Assembly: GCF_001281175.1 (NCBI RefSeq)
Contig: NZ_KQ440395.1
Span: 145,593 to 209,592, forward strand
Reading direction: 5' to 3'
DNA from: Apilactobacillus apinorum
Lineage (GTDB): Bacteria > Bacillota > Bacilli > Lactobacillales > Lactobacillaceae
Length of the DNA: 64,000 nt
In this document: positions 1 to 6,942 of the stretch, in pieces
Position numbering within the stretch: position 1 is the first letter of the stretch
How the letters are laid out: each line of letters begins with the position of its first letter
Made by a program: the position numbers and the translations under genes
The notes under the pieces: model-generated
Seen by the model: only the letters and a program-made list of their open reading frames with translations
Databases searched by the model: none
Told to the model about the DNA's origin: nothing

Positions 1-328
1 TAACGTGTTGGGAATGGTTAATAATCAAAATATAGAATGCGATTGCTAAAGCATATGAAGAATAAAGAGAACAGTTTAATCCAACCATCTTCTTACGTAA
101 ATCACTTTTTTCGATGAATTCCTTCATCCCTTTATCTTCTTTTAGCATCGTATCTAATGAAATATTATATAAATTACTTAATTGAATTAGACTCTTGATG
201 TCTGGATAACTGTTTTCATTTTCCCAGCTTGAAATAGTTTGACGAGAAACATTCAGTTTTTTTGCGACATCGTCTTGAGTTAATTCTTTAATTTTACGTT
301 GTTGTTTTAAACGATCACCAAATTGCAT
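1..328 (-). CDS. XRE-family regulator with C-terminal membrane segment (partial)
   Basis: Reads off the left edge. The start is an ATG at 328 behind a GGAGCG-type site. Residues 1-60 form a classic helix-turn-helix (MQFGDRLKQQRKIKELTQDD, then VSRQTISSWENENSYPD). After about residue 85 a hydrophobic stretch (SLYSSYALAIAFYILI) suggests a membrane anchor, as in the XRE proteins with C-terminal membrane helices common in lactobacilli. A TATAAT-like box lies just upstream on the same strand. The C-terminus is outside the window and the target genes are unknown. Confidence 0.8.
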   Translation of the reverse strand, partial: MQFGDRLKQQRKIKELTQDDVAKKLNVSRQTISSWENENSYPDIKSLIQLSNLYNISLDTMLKEDKGMKEFIEKSDLRKKMVGLNCSLYSSYALAIAFYILIINHSQHV

Positions 329-424
329 GATTCATCGCTCCTTTTGTTTAATGAATGCTTTAATTATATGAAAAAAGGTTCAAAATTGGTAGATAAGTTT
401 CTTAGCATTGTTGATATATCAACG

Positions 425-456
425 AAAAAGGCCATCCAAATGGGATAGCCTTTTTT
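425..456. terminator. Terminator after tetR operon (bidirectional)
   Basis: Inverted repeat AAAAAGGCCATCC / GGGATAGCCTTTTTT with loop AAAT and one mismatch, T-runs on both sides. On the minus strand it closes the exporter operon. Confidence 0.8.
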
Positions 457-459
457 GTT

Positions 460-1101
460 TTATTTGTGAATAGCGTTTGTGGTCATCTTGATCATGGATG
501 CAATTTGCTTTTCACTATTCCAATTTTGAGGATGGAATTTGTATTCTTGAAGCATTGAAACTAATAGTTGACCGCTAATGATTCTAAACAATTCTTCACC
601 TGACACATCGTTTCTGACGTCGTCATCGTTTTGCATTAATGTTTCTGCTTTTTTAATAATGAATGATAACTTAGGAAGCATAATATCTTCAATTTTATCT
701 CTCAAGTCATTATCAATTAGTAACTGATTAAACATGATTTCGATGATTTCATGGTTATCTTCAATAAACTTAAAACGGTCACGAATAATGTATTCAATCA
801 TTTGATCCAGTTTAAAAGTTTCTTGATCAACTGCCTTTATAAATTGTTCACTCAATGATGGAGCAAGTTCGTTCACAATGGGGGTAACTAAAGTATCAAG
901 TAATTCTTTTTTGTTTTTAAAGTGTTTAAAGACGGTTGCTTCACTTAATCCACACTCTTTAGCAATGGATGAAGTAGAAGTTGATTGGTAGCCGTTTTCA
1001 GCGAATAATTTAATCGCTGATTTTAGTACCTGACGTTTGCCGTTAGGCATTTTGCTATTTTCGACCCAATCATTAAAACTAGTGTAAGTTGTTTCTTCCA
1101 T
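460..1101 (-). CDS. TetR/AcrR-family transcriptional repressor
   Basis: 213 residues, normal for TetR. The N-terminal DNA-binding domain (about residues 18-65) contains the recognisable stretch LFAENGYQSTSTSSIAKECG followed by LSEATVFKHFKNKKEL. The C-terminal ligand domain is divergent, so no inducer can be named. It is the last gene of a three-gene operon: only 3 bases separate it from the permease stop. A 20-bp dyad at the operon promoter (2929-2948) is the likely operator, implying that this protein represses its own operon. ATG start with an AGAAAGG site. Confidence 0.9.
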   Translation of the reverse strand: MEETTYTSFNDWVENSKMPNGKRQVLKSAIKLFAENGYQSTSTSSIAKECGLSEATVFKHFKNKKELLDTLVTPIVNELAPSLSEQFIKAVDQETFKLDQMIEYIIRDRFKFIEDNHEIIEIMFNQLLIDNDLRDKIEDIMLPKLSFIIKKAETLMQNDDDVRNDVSGEELFRIISGQLLVSMLQEYKFHPQNWNSEKQIASMIKMTTNAIHK

Positions 1102-1104
1102 TGG

Positions 1105-2184
1105 TTAAACCTTTCTGTAGCGTTTTAATCCAATAATATTAATGGTTGTTAAAACGACGATGAATAAAATAATTACCATTAAGTCTATACTAATTCCACT
1201 GAATGTAAAGCCACGCATCATGACATTACTAATTGCTTCTGAAGCGTATTTGATAGGGAATATAAATGATAGTACTTTAGCCCAAGTATCTAGAGAGTCC
1301 AAAGGAATTAGTCCAGAGAAGAAGATTTGAGGAATAACTACGACGGGGATGAATTGCATTAATTGGAATTCTGACTTAACAAAAGTAGAAAGCAATAATC
1401 CGGCAGCAATTGCCACAATTGATAGTAGGAAAGTCGTTAATAGAATTAACCAAATTGATCCAACAACTTCGATATTTAAAATGTTAATAGTGAATAATAC
1501 GATTAATACAGTTTGGATAACTGCCATCGCACCGTAACTTAATGTGTAACCAAAGATGATTTCAGATCTTTTAACCGGGGTAGCTAAAAGACGGTCCAAA
1601 GTACCGGTAGTACGTTCTTTCAATAGTGCCATTCCAGAAGTTAGGAAGACAAAGAAGAATACAAAGAATGCCATTAGTGTTGGCATCATCTTGTCAAAGA
1701 AGTTAGTGTTGCTACTAACGTATCTGTATTCATTGGCGAATTGAACTTTTGGTTGCTTCATTTGAGCGGGCATAACTTTTTCGGCAACGCTTGATAGATT
1801 TTTGATGGTAGTTTGAGTAAGCGCAGTTTGTAGTGCGGCCTTAGTCATACTGGTCTTGGATGCATCAATGTTGGCATGCACCATAGTGTATTTATTGTCT
1901 TTGTATACAATGAATGAATCAATTTTATTTTCTTTTAAAGCGTTATTTGCGTCTTTTTCATTATTATATTTTTTGATGTCAATGTTTTTAACGTGCTTTA
2001 AATTAGATTCAACTTGTTGAGAAATATTGATAGTACCAATATTAACATCGGTATTACTGTAACTCTTGAAAATGTAAGACATTAGTGACATCACAATAAT
2101 AGGTACGATAAAAATCATTGCTAATGTTTTCTTGTCTCTGAAAATTTCTTTTAAGATTCTGCTAGCAATTGATAAAGTTTTCAT
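1105..2184 (-). CDS. ABC-2 type exporter permease
   Basis: 359 residues. One N-terminal membrane helix (IFIVPIIVMSLMSYIF) is followed by an extracytoplasmic domain of about 130 residues, then five or six helices starting near residue 165 (TLMAFFVFFFVFLTSGMALL). The intracellular stretch LLKERTTGTLDRLLATPVKR is the typical ABC-2 permease signature. The start codon overlaps the last base of the ATPase stop, so the two are translationally coupled. Together they form a DrrAB-like drug or lipid exporter; the substrate cannot be read from the sequence. Confidence 0.9.
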   Translation of the reverse strand: MKTLSIASRILKEIFRDKKTLAMIFIVPIIVMSLMSYIFKSYSNTDVNIGTINISQQVESNLKHVKNIDIKKYNNEKDANNALKENKIDSFIVYKDNKYTMVHANIDASKTSMTKAALQTALTQTTIKNLSSVAEKVMPAQMKQPKVQFANEYRYVSSNTNFFDKMMPTLMAFFVFFFVFLTSGMALLKERTTGTLDRLLATPVKRSEIIFGYTLSYGAMAVIQTVLIVLFTINILNIEVVGSIWLILLTTFLLSIVAIAAGLLLSTFVKSEFQLMQFIPVVVIPQIFFSGLIPLDSLDTWAKVLSFIFPIKYASEAISNVMMRGFTFSGISIDLMVIILFIVVLTTINIIGLKRYRKV

Positions 2185-2906
2185 TACATATCACCTTCAG
2201 CTTTCATAAATACATTTTCAATACTATCTACTTGGTATTGAGTTTTTAGAATTGCGGGAGTGTCATCCGCAATAATATTTCCATCAATTAATAGAACAAC
2301 ACGATCGGTTAATTCAGCTTCATCCATAACATGAGTAGTTACTAGAATTGAACAACCATTATCGCGTAATTTGCCTAATTCAACCCAAATTTGTTTTCTT
2401 AATGCTGGATCAATTCCAACAGTAGGTTCGTCTAGAATTAGTAATTGAGGACTACCTAGAAATGCAATCGCAAGTGATAATCTTCGTTTCATTCCACCTG
2501 AGAAGTTTTCAATCTTCTTATCTAAATGTTGAGTTAAATCTACGATTTCAGAGACACGTTCAATTTCTGATGCAATTGAATCTTTGTTAATTTCTCTCAT
2601 CTTAGCGAAAAAAGTAAGATTTTCTCTAGCTGTTAGTGAGGAATATAATGCGTCAGATTGAGCCATGTAGCCCATTTTATTTAAGACTTTTCGGTTAGGC
2701 ATGTGAGTGTTAAATACTTCTGAATTACCACTATCAGCTTTTTCCATACCAAGAGTTAATTTAATGATGGTTGATTTACCCGCACCGGATGGTCCAATTA
2801 GACCAACGATTTGACCGGTATTAACTTCAAACGATACATCATTTAAAACAACTTGTTTACCATATTTTTTCTTTAAATTATTAATTGAAATGATTTTATT
2901 AGTCAT
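2184..2906 (-). CDS. ABC transporter ATP-binding protein
   Basis: 240 residues. Walker A GPSGAGKST at about residues 38-46, a Q-loop at MAQSD, the ABC signature FSGGMKRRLS, Walker B LLILDEPTVGID and the switch histidine in VTTHVMDEAE are all intact. It energises the downstream ABC-2 permease. First gene of the operon, with an AAGGAGAA site 7 bases before the ATG. Expression is expected to start from the promoter at 2961-2989 and be repressed at the 2929-2948 dyad. Confidence 0.92.
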   Translation of the reverse strand: MTNKIISINNLKKKYGKQVVLNDVSFEVNTGQIVGLIGPSGAGKSTIIKLTLGMEKADSGNSEVFNTHMPNRKVLNKMGYMAQSDALYSSLTARENLTFFAKMREINKDSIASEIERVSEIVDLTQHLDKKIENFSGGMKRRLSLAIAFLGSPQLLILDEPTVGIDPALRKQIWVELGKLRDNGCSILVTTHVMDEAELTDRVVLLIDGNIIADDTPAILKTQYQVDSIENVFMKAEGDM

Positions 2907-2928
2907 GATAAATTCTCCTTTTTAAATG

Positions 2929-2948
2929 GTGAGTGAGTACTAACTTAC
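2929..2948. promoter_or_regulatory. TetR-type operator dyad
   Basis: Two 10-base arms, GTGAGTGAGT and ACTAACTTAC, pair at 8 of 10 positions with no spacer. It lies just downstream of the predicted transcription start of the exporter operon and upstream of its ribosome binding site, an ideal position for repression by the TetR protein encoded third in the operon. Confidence 0.75.
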
Positions 2949-2960
2949 CTAACGGAGATT

Positions 2961-2989
2961 ATTATAAAAGATGAATTTCAAAAATGCAA
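2961..2989 (-). promoter_or_regulatory. Promoter of ABC exporter/tetR operon
   Basis: On the minus strand: -35 TTGCAT (2984-2989), 17-bp spacer, consensus -10 TATAAT (2961-2966). Confidence 0.75.
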
Positions 2990-3017
2990 ATAAAAAATGA
3001 AAAAATTTTTTGATGTT

Positions 3018-3047
3018 AAAAAAGCCGTTTCCTGAATGGAAAAGGCT
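3018..3047 (-). terminator. Terminator-like hairpin upstream of exporter promoter
   Basis: AGCC and TTTCC arms pair across loop TGAA, with the T-run on the minus strand. It stands upstream of the exporter promoter, between divergent genes, so it may insulate the exporter from antisense transcription or be a relic. Confidence 0.5.
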
Positions 3048-3112
3048 AGTCTTAATTCTAATATATTTAAAAAATATGATATGATTATTTTAACAACACA
3101 AAGGAGTTCGTC

Positions 3113-4066
3113 ATGAAAATTGATCAATTACTACAATTGTTTATCGCGCACCAAAATGAATGGGTGTCTGGCAATCAATTGGCTGAATCATTGGATATTA
3201 GTAGAACCATGATTTGGAAATTAATTAAACAATTAAAAGAACAAGGTCATCAAATTGAAAGTAAAACTAATTCAGGATACAAATATATTGGTAACGATGA
3301 ATTGAATGAGCAATTAATCCAAGATGGTTTGGATACTGAATATGATGTCATTGTCAAAAAAGAAATCACATCGACCAATTCATTTGCGAAACAATTGAAT
3401 GATCAAAATCATGATGACAAGCGTCATTTAATTATCGCTGAAAAACAAACTCAAGGATATGGGCGTCGCGGCCGTAGTTTTTACTCGCCTGAAAAGTCAG
3501 GATTATACATGAGTATGCTAGTGCCGTTTCATGATGCCAAGAACTTAAATCCTGGTTTGTTAACTACCATGACTGCGGTAGTGGTTGCGAAAGCACTGAA
3601 GAAAATGTATCCGGAAATAGATTTTTACGTTAAGTGGATTAACGATATCTATGTAAATAGTAAAAAAGTCGTTGGAATTTTGACTGAATTAGTAATGGAT
3701 GCCGAATTAATGCAACCATCTGCGATTGTTGTGGGAGTCGGAATTAGTTTAAACATTCAAGATATTCCAGACGAATTGAAAGATAAGGTTGGTTCAATTA
3801 GTGATAAAAAAATTAATAAGAACCAATTAGTCGATTTAATTGTGAATGGATTTGAAGCAGAATTTCCGCATTATTTGGAAGCTAACTTCATTGAAGAGTA
3901 TCAAAAGATATCATTCTTGAATGGTAAGAAGGTTAGCGTCGATGTAATTAATGATACGGTTGAAGGCATTGTCACCGGAATTGATAAACAAGGGCACTTA
4001 TTACTAGATGTTGATGGAAAAGAAGTAACCATTAATAATGGTGAAGTGGTGAAGGTTAATTTTTAA
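3113..4066 (+). CDS. birA: Bifunctional biotin-protein ligase / biotin operon repressor
   Basis: 317 residues, full length for the bifunctional type. An N-terminal winged helix (about residues 1-60; VSGNQLAESLDISRTMIWKL) precedes the catalytic domain with the biotinyl-AMP loop GYGRRGRSFYSP, the lysine motif KWINDIYVNSKKVVGIL and a C-terminal SH3-like domain. It activates biotin to biotinyl-5'-AMP and transfers it to carboxylase carrier proteins. In excess biotin the holo-dimer should bind the operator at 6070-6101 in front of bioY. AAAGGAG site 7 bases before ATG; monocistronic. Confidence 0.95.
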   Translation: MKIDQLLQLFIAHQNEWVSGNQLAESLDISRTMIWKLIKQLKEQGHQIESKTNSGYKYIGNDELNEQLIQDGLDTEYDVIVKKEITSTNSFAKQLNDQNHDDKRHLIIAEKQTQGYGRRGRSFYSPEKSGLYMSMLVPFHDAKNLNPGLLTTMTAVVVAKALKKMYPEIDFYVKWINDIYVNSKKVVGILTELVMDAELMQPSAIVVGVGISLNIQDIPDELKDKVGSISDKKINKNQLVDLIVNGFEAEFPHYLEANFIEEYQKISFLNGKKVSVDVINDTVEGIVTGIDKQGHLLLDVDGKEVTINNGEVVKVNF

Positions 4067-4096
4067 AGAATCATCTTTTGAGATGATTCTTTTTTA
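4067..4096 (+). terminator. birA terminator
   Basis: Perfect 10-bp stem AGAATCATCT/AGATGATTCT with loop TTTG, followed by T6. Confidence 0.85.
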
Positions 4097-4100
4097 TTGC

Positions 4101-4131
4101 TTGACTTAGAGTTAACTATAACTAGTATGGT
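4101..4131 (+). promoter_or_regulatory. MerR-type promoter with 19-bp spacer and dyad
   Basis: -35 TTGACT (4101-4106) and -10 TATGGT (4126-4131) are separated by 19 bp, the over-long spacing that MerR-family activators correct. A dyad, TTAGAGTT/AACTATAA at 4106-4121 (14 of 16 positions symmetrical), sits in the spacer. It should drive the merR-cupin operon autogenously. Confidence 0.75.
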
Positions 4132-4160
4132 AGAAAAGAAGTTAGTAGAAAGGACTTATT

Positions 4161-4565
4161 ATTAAGCAATATAGCATTGGCGAATTTGCCGAAAAGGTTG
4201 GTTTAACCACTTATACCCTTAGATATTATGAAAAACAAAATTTGATTGTCGCTAAAAGAGATGAAAATGATCGTCGTTATTATGATGACCAAGATGTGAA
4301 ATGGATTGGATTCATTTTGCATTTGAAAGGGACAGGGATGCTGATGAGTGAAATTCAAGATTATGTTGCACTACGTACAATTGGTGATTCAACGATTGAA
4401 GATCGTAAAGACTTACTACAGCAAGTTAAGAAACGTAGTTTATCCGAAATTGAAGAACGAAAAGCGCACTTACAAATTTTGTCGCATAAAATCAATTGGT
4501 ATGATGGCAAACTAGACCATCAAGTTGACGAAAGCTTCCAAGAATATTTAAAACGATTCGAGTAG
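4161..4565 (+). CDS. MerR-family transcriptional regulator (apparent ATT start)
   Basis: 134 residues. The helix-turn-helix KQYSIGEFAEKVGLTTYTLR then YYEKQNLIVAKRDENDRRYY is complete only if translation begins at the ATT at 4161, six bases after AAGGA (4150-4154). The frame has a stop at 4146 and no ATG, GTG or TTG before an internal TTG at 4242, which would delete most of the DNA-binding domain. A coiled-coil dimerisation region follows. It heads an operon with a cupin and a CMD-like gene, 11 bases before the cupin ATG, and likely activates its own 19-bp-spacer promoter. A sequencing error in an ATG is the alternative. Confidence 0.8.
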   Translation: MKQYSIGEFAEKVGLTTYTLRYYEKQNLIVAKRDENDRRYYDDQDVKWIGFILHLKGTGMLMSEIQDYVALRTIGDSTIEDRKDLLQQVKKRSLSEIEERKAHLQILSHKINWYDGKLDHQVDESFQEYLKRFE

Positions 4566-4576
4566 GAGGCAATAAA

Positions 4577-5002
4577 ATGAATGAAGAAGTAAAGAACGGA
4601 ATTATTTTTGAACGTGGCGATAAGAATGATGCTTACGCCCAATTTTTCACTGGTCAAAGTTATTTAAACGGCTTAATTAGTCCTGAAAAAGAAGTCAATG
4701 TTGGTGTTGACAACGTGACTTTTGAACCGGGATGTCGTAATAATTGGCACATCCACCATGATGGCTATCAATTACTATTGGTAACTGGTGGCGTTGGTTT
4801 GTACCAAGAAGAAGGTCAACCAGCACGAGAATTACATCCAGGTGATGTAGTTGTTACGCACGATGGTGTCAAACATTGGCACGGTGCCACACAAGATAGT
4901 TGGTTCTCACACGTGGCGATTACAGCAGGGACTCCAGAATGGTTAGAAGCGGTTGATGATGATCAATACAGTCAAGCCAATGCTTCAGCAAAGCGTGATT
5001 AA
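4577..5002 (+). CDS. Cupin-domain protein
   Basis: 141 residues with a single conserved cupin barrel: motif 1 around WHIHHDGYQLLLVTGG (His-His-Gln/Glu metal set) and motif 2 around PGDVVVTHDGVKHWHGA. Such proteins accompany carboxymuconolactone-decarboxylase-like proteins and MerR regulators in lactobacilli and often act in quinone or aldehyde stress responses. The exact substrate is unknown. It follows merR and directly precedes the broken CMD gene in the same operon. GAGTAGGAGG site before ATG. Confidence 0.88.
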   Translation: MNEEVKNGIIFERGDKNDAYAQFFTGQSYLNGLISPEKEVNVGVDNVTFEPGCRNNWHIHHDGYQLLLVTGGVGLYQEEGQPARELHPGDVVVTHDGVKHWHGATQDSWFSHVAITAGTPEWLEAVDDDQYSQANASAKRD

Positions 5003-5003
5003 G

Positions 5004-5318
5004 ATGAAAAAACAAACCGCGGGAAGAGATAACTTAGGTTCATTTGCGCCTAAGTTCGCAGAAATCAATGACGATGTTTTATTCGGTGAAGTTTGGAGTC
5101 GTGAAAAAGAACTTTCACCCAAGAGTCGTAGTATGATTACGATTAGTAGTTTAATTGCGTCTGGTAACTTCACCCAATTAGAAGCGCATTTAAAGATTGG
5201 TAAATAAAATGGGATTACCAAAGAAAAAATCGCTGAAATAATTACTCATTTATCCTTTTACGTCGGCTGGCCTAAAGCATGGTCAGCGTTTGATATTGCG
5301 AAAAAGGTATATCAATAA
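5004..5318 (+). pseudogene. Carboxymuconolactone decarboxylase-like gene, interrupted by in-frame TAA
   Basis: The first 67 codons (KSRSMITISSLIASGNFTQL then EAHLKIGK) match the CMD/AhpD-like family. A TAA at 5205-5207 follows, and the SAME frame continues with NGITKEKIAEIITHLSFYVG then WPKAWSAFDIAKKVYQ to a natural stop at 5316-5318. In this family the position is usually occupied by Glu/Gln/Lys, so one substitution (for example GAA to TAA) explains the break. The product would lose its C-terminal helices. Last gene of the merR-cupin operon, one base after the cupin stop. Confidence 0.85.
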
Positions 5319-5352
5319 AAAAGAGAATTCAGAATACTGAATTCTCTTTTTT
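5317..5352. terminator. Bidirectional terminator
   Basis: GAGAATTCAG/CTGAATTCTC stem with loop AATA, A-run before and T-run after. It serves the merR operon and the convergent 90-aa membrane gene. Confidence 0.85.
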
Positions 5353-5623
5353 ATATGATTAATAATAAGCCTTCAAATAAGAACATCAATATTATTAAAA
5401 CAATCCAGCCGATAACCTCATTTTTGGGATCTACAAACCATCTATATAATATTATGATAGAAATTACCAATATAATCGCAAAGAAGATATTTACGCCACC
5501 GATTAGCATGTTGTTCATGTTGATGGCTGAAAAATATGGTTTTAAGATAAATACAAAAAGCGCTGTGATGGCTAAAGCATAGATGATGTCAAAAAAGATG
5601 ACGATTTTTAAAGATTTAATCAA
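5351..5623 (-). CDS. Small three-helix membrane protein, unknown
   Basis: 90 residues with three hydrophobic helices (about 5-28, 38-62 and 70-90) and short polar connections. I recognise no family. TTG start about 9 bases after GGGAGG. Its stop lies in the shared terminator with the upstream operon. Confidence 0.65.
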   Translation of the reverse strand: MIKSLKIVIFFDIIYALAITALFVFILKPYFSAINMNNMLIGGVNIFFAIILVISIIILYRWFVDPKNEVIGWIVLIILMFLFEGLLLII

Positions 5624-5681
5624 AATATGATGCCTCCCGCTACTTCATAATATAACTATAGTATACATCAATAAATTAACT

Positions 5682-5710
5682 AAAAAAGCCACTACATAGT
5701 GGCTTTTTTA
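5682..5710. terminator. Terminator of CHY zinc-finger gene
   Basis: GCCACTA/TAGTGGC stem flanked by A6 and T6. Can act on both strands. Confidence 0.8.
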
Positions 5711-6007
5711 GTCTTTAAAATACAAATCTCGGTGCAACATGCAACGAGGGTTAAATTGAGCAAAACAATAAGGACATGTCGATTGACGATATTCTTGATA
5801 AGTTAATTGATGTTCACATTTTCCACACATTACAGGAAGCGTCTTATGCACGCTGATGGGCATAAATCGATGATCGGTAATTAGATTATGACATTGATAA
5901 CAAGCATAGTATTGATGGCATTGATCACATTGCATTGCTGCAACATCGTTATGTTTACGGTAATGGACACAACGACCGCTGTTATCAACTTGAATTCCGT
6001 ATATCAT
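5708..6007 (-). CDS. CHY zinc-finger protein
   Basis: 99 residues. It shows the CHY-type pattern: Cys and His in RCVHYRKHNDVAAMQCDQCH, then YYACYQCHN, and later paired CxxC knuckles MCGKCEH and TCPYCFAQFNPRC. It is the short bacterial form that carries only the zinc-binding module. Its biochemical role is not established. Divergent from bioY, with about 110 bp between starts. A TCTAGGAGGA site precedes the ATG. Confidence 0.85.
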   Translation of the reverse strand: MIYGIQVDNSGRCVHYRKHNDVAAMQCDQCHQYYACYQCHNLITDHRFMPISVHKTLPVMCGKCEHQLTYQEYRQSTCPYCFAQFNPRCMLHRDLYFKD

Positions 6008-6034
6008 ATTTTCCTCCTAGATTAGTTACTCTAT

Positions 6035-6063
6035 TTGACATTTTAGTTAACAATATGTATTAT
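6035..6063 (+). promoter_or_regulatory. bioY promoter
   Basis: Consensus -35 TTGACA (6035-6040), 17-bp spacer, -10 TATTAT (6058-6063). A BirA half-site, GTTAACAA, lies inside the spacer at 6046-6053. Confidence 0.85.
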
Positions 6064-6069
6064 ATCAAA

Positions 6070-6101
6070 TTGTTAACCTCATAAAAATAATTAGTTAACA
6101 A
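6070..6101 (+). promoter_or_regulatory. BirA operator
   Basis: TTGTTAAC (6070-6077), 16 bases, GTTAACAA (6094-6101): both half-sites and the spacing match the Firmicutes BirA box. It covers the predicted transcription start of bioY. The 12-mer TTAGTTAACAAT occurs both here and in the promoter spacer. Confidence 0.9.
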
Positions 6102-6115
6102 TAAAGGGGATACAT

Positions 6116-6661
6116 ATGAAAAGTAGAGACATTACAGAAGTTGCCTTAATGACAGCTTTAATTATTGCGTTAGCATTTATTCCAGCAATTCCAATCGGAA
6201 TTATTCCAGTACCAATTGTGCTACAAAACTTTGGGATTATGCTAGCTGGTTTATTATTAGGTGCTAAAAAGGGAACCATTTCAGTATTACTATTAATGAT
6301 TTTAGTTGCTGTCGGATTACCTGTCTTAACTGGTTTCCGTGGTGGACTAGTAATCTTTGCCGGACCTACCGGTGGTTACCTATTATCATGGCTATTAATG
6401 CCAAGCTTGATGGCGTTCTTTAGAAAATTATTGAGTCGTTTCTTTTATCCAAACCGTTTCACTAATTTATTCATCACCACTTTGATTGCAAGTGTTGTGA
6501 TTGCCTATGCAATTGCTATTGTCTTCATTTCATTCCAAAGTCACATTGGTTTAGATAAGTCATTCTTAGCTAATTGCTTATTCATTCCAGGGGATGTTTT
6601 AAAAGCAGTCGTGGCCGCTTTAGTAGCAACTCGTTTACTACCAATTTTGAACAAAAAATAA
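6116..6661 (+). CDS. bioY: Biotin ECF transporter S component
   Basis: 181 residues with about six membrane helices. BioY hallmarks are FGIMLAGLLLGAKKGTISVL, the loop FAGPTGGYLLSWLL and the C-terminal FIPGDVLKAVVAALVATRLL. It binds biotin in the membrane and is energised by the shared EcfAA'T module encoded elsewhere. The operator at 6070-6101 links it to birA 2 kb upstream. No biotin synthesis genes are in view, consistent with biotin auxotrophy. AAGGGG site 8 bases before ATG. Confidence 0.95.
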   Translation: MKSRDITEVALMTALIIALAFIPAIPIGIIPVPIVLQNFGIMLAGLLLGAKKGTISVLLLMILVAVGLPVLTGFRGGLVIFAGPTGGYLLSWLLMPSLMAFFRKLLSRFFYPNRFTNLFITTLIASVVIAYAIAIVFISFQSHIGLDKSFLANCLFIPGDVLKAVVAALVATRLLPILNKK

Positions 6662-6727
6662 ACAGTTTAGTTCTCATTCATAACAGATACGTATATAATG
6701 GTGGCAAATACATGAGGAGATGATCAG

Positions 6728-6910
6728 ATGGATACATCTAAGATTATTAATCCAATGCTGGGATGGAAGTTACGTCCAGTTGTTGAAGCCACTAAAGGAG
6801 CTAAGGACATTGATGACATTAAGTTTAACTACATGTTAATGCCTAAGCCTGATACACCAGAACATGTTGCTGAATGGAAACGTGTTTTAGCTGAATATGA
6901 GAATAGATAA
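6728..6910 (+). CDS. Hypothetical 60-aa protein
   Basis: 60 residues, soluble and slightly basic, with a proline-containing centre (YMLMPKPDTPEHVAEWKRVL) and no membrane segment. Good GAGGAGATGATCAG ribosome binding region before ATG, and its own terminator. I do not recognise the family. The strong signals at both ends support a real small gene. Confidence 0.65.
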   Translation: MDTSKIINPMLGWKLRPVVEATKGAKDIDDIKFNYMLMPKPDTPEHVAEWKRVLAEYENR

Positions 6911-6942
6911 AAGCAGTGAGCCGAAGACTTACTGCTTTTTTA
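6911..6942 (+). terminator. Terminator
   Basis: AAGCAGT/ACTGCTT stem with a 13-base loop and T6, shared with the convergent C39-like gene. Confidence 0.7.

Noticed and set aside
4242-4565. TTG at 4242 as start of the MerR gene
   Set aside because: It would remove most of the helix-turn-helix, which is encoded intact upstream behind a good ribosome site.
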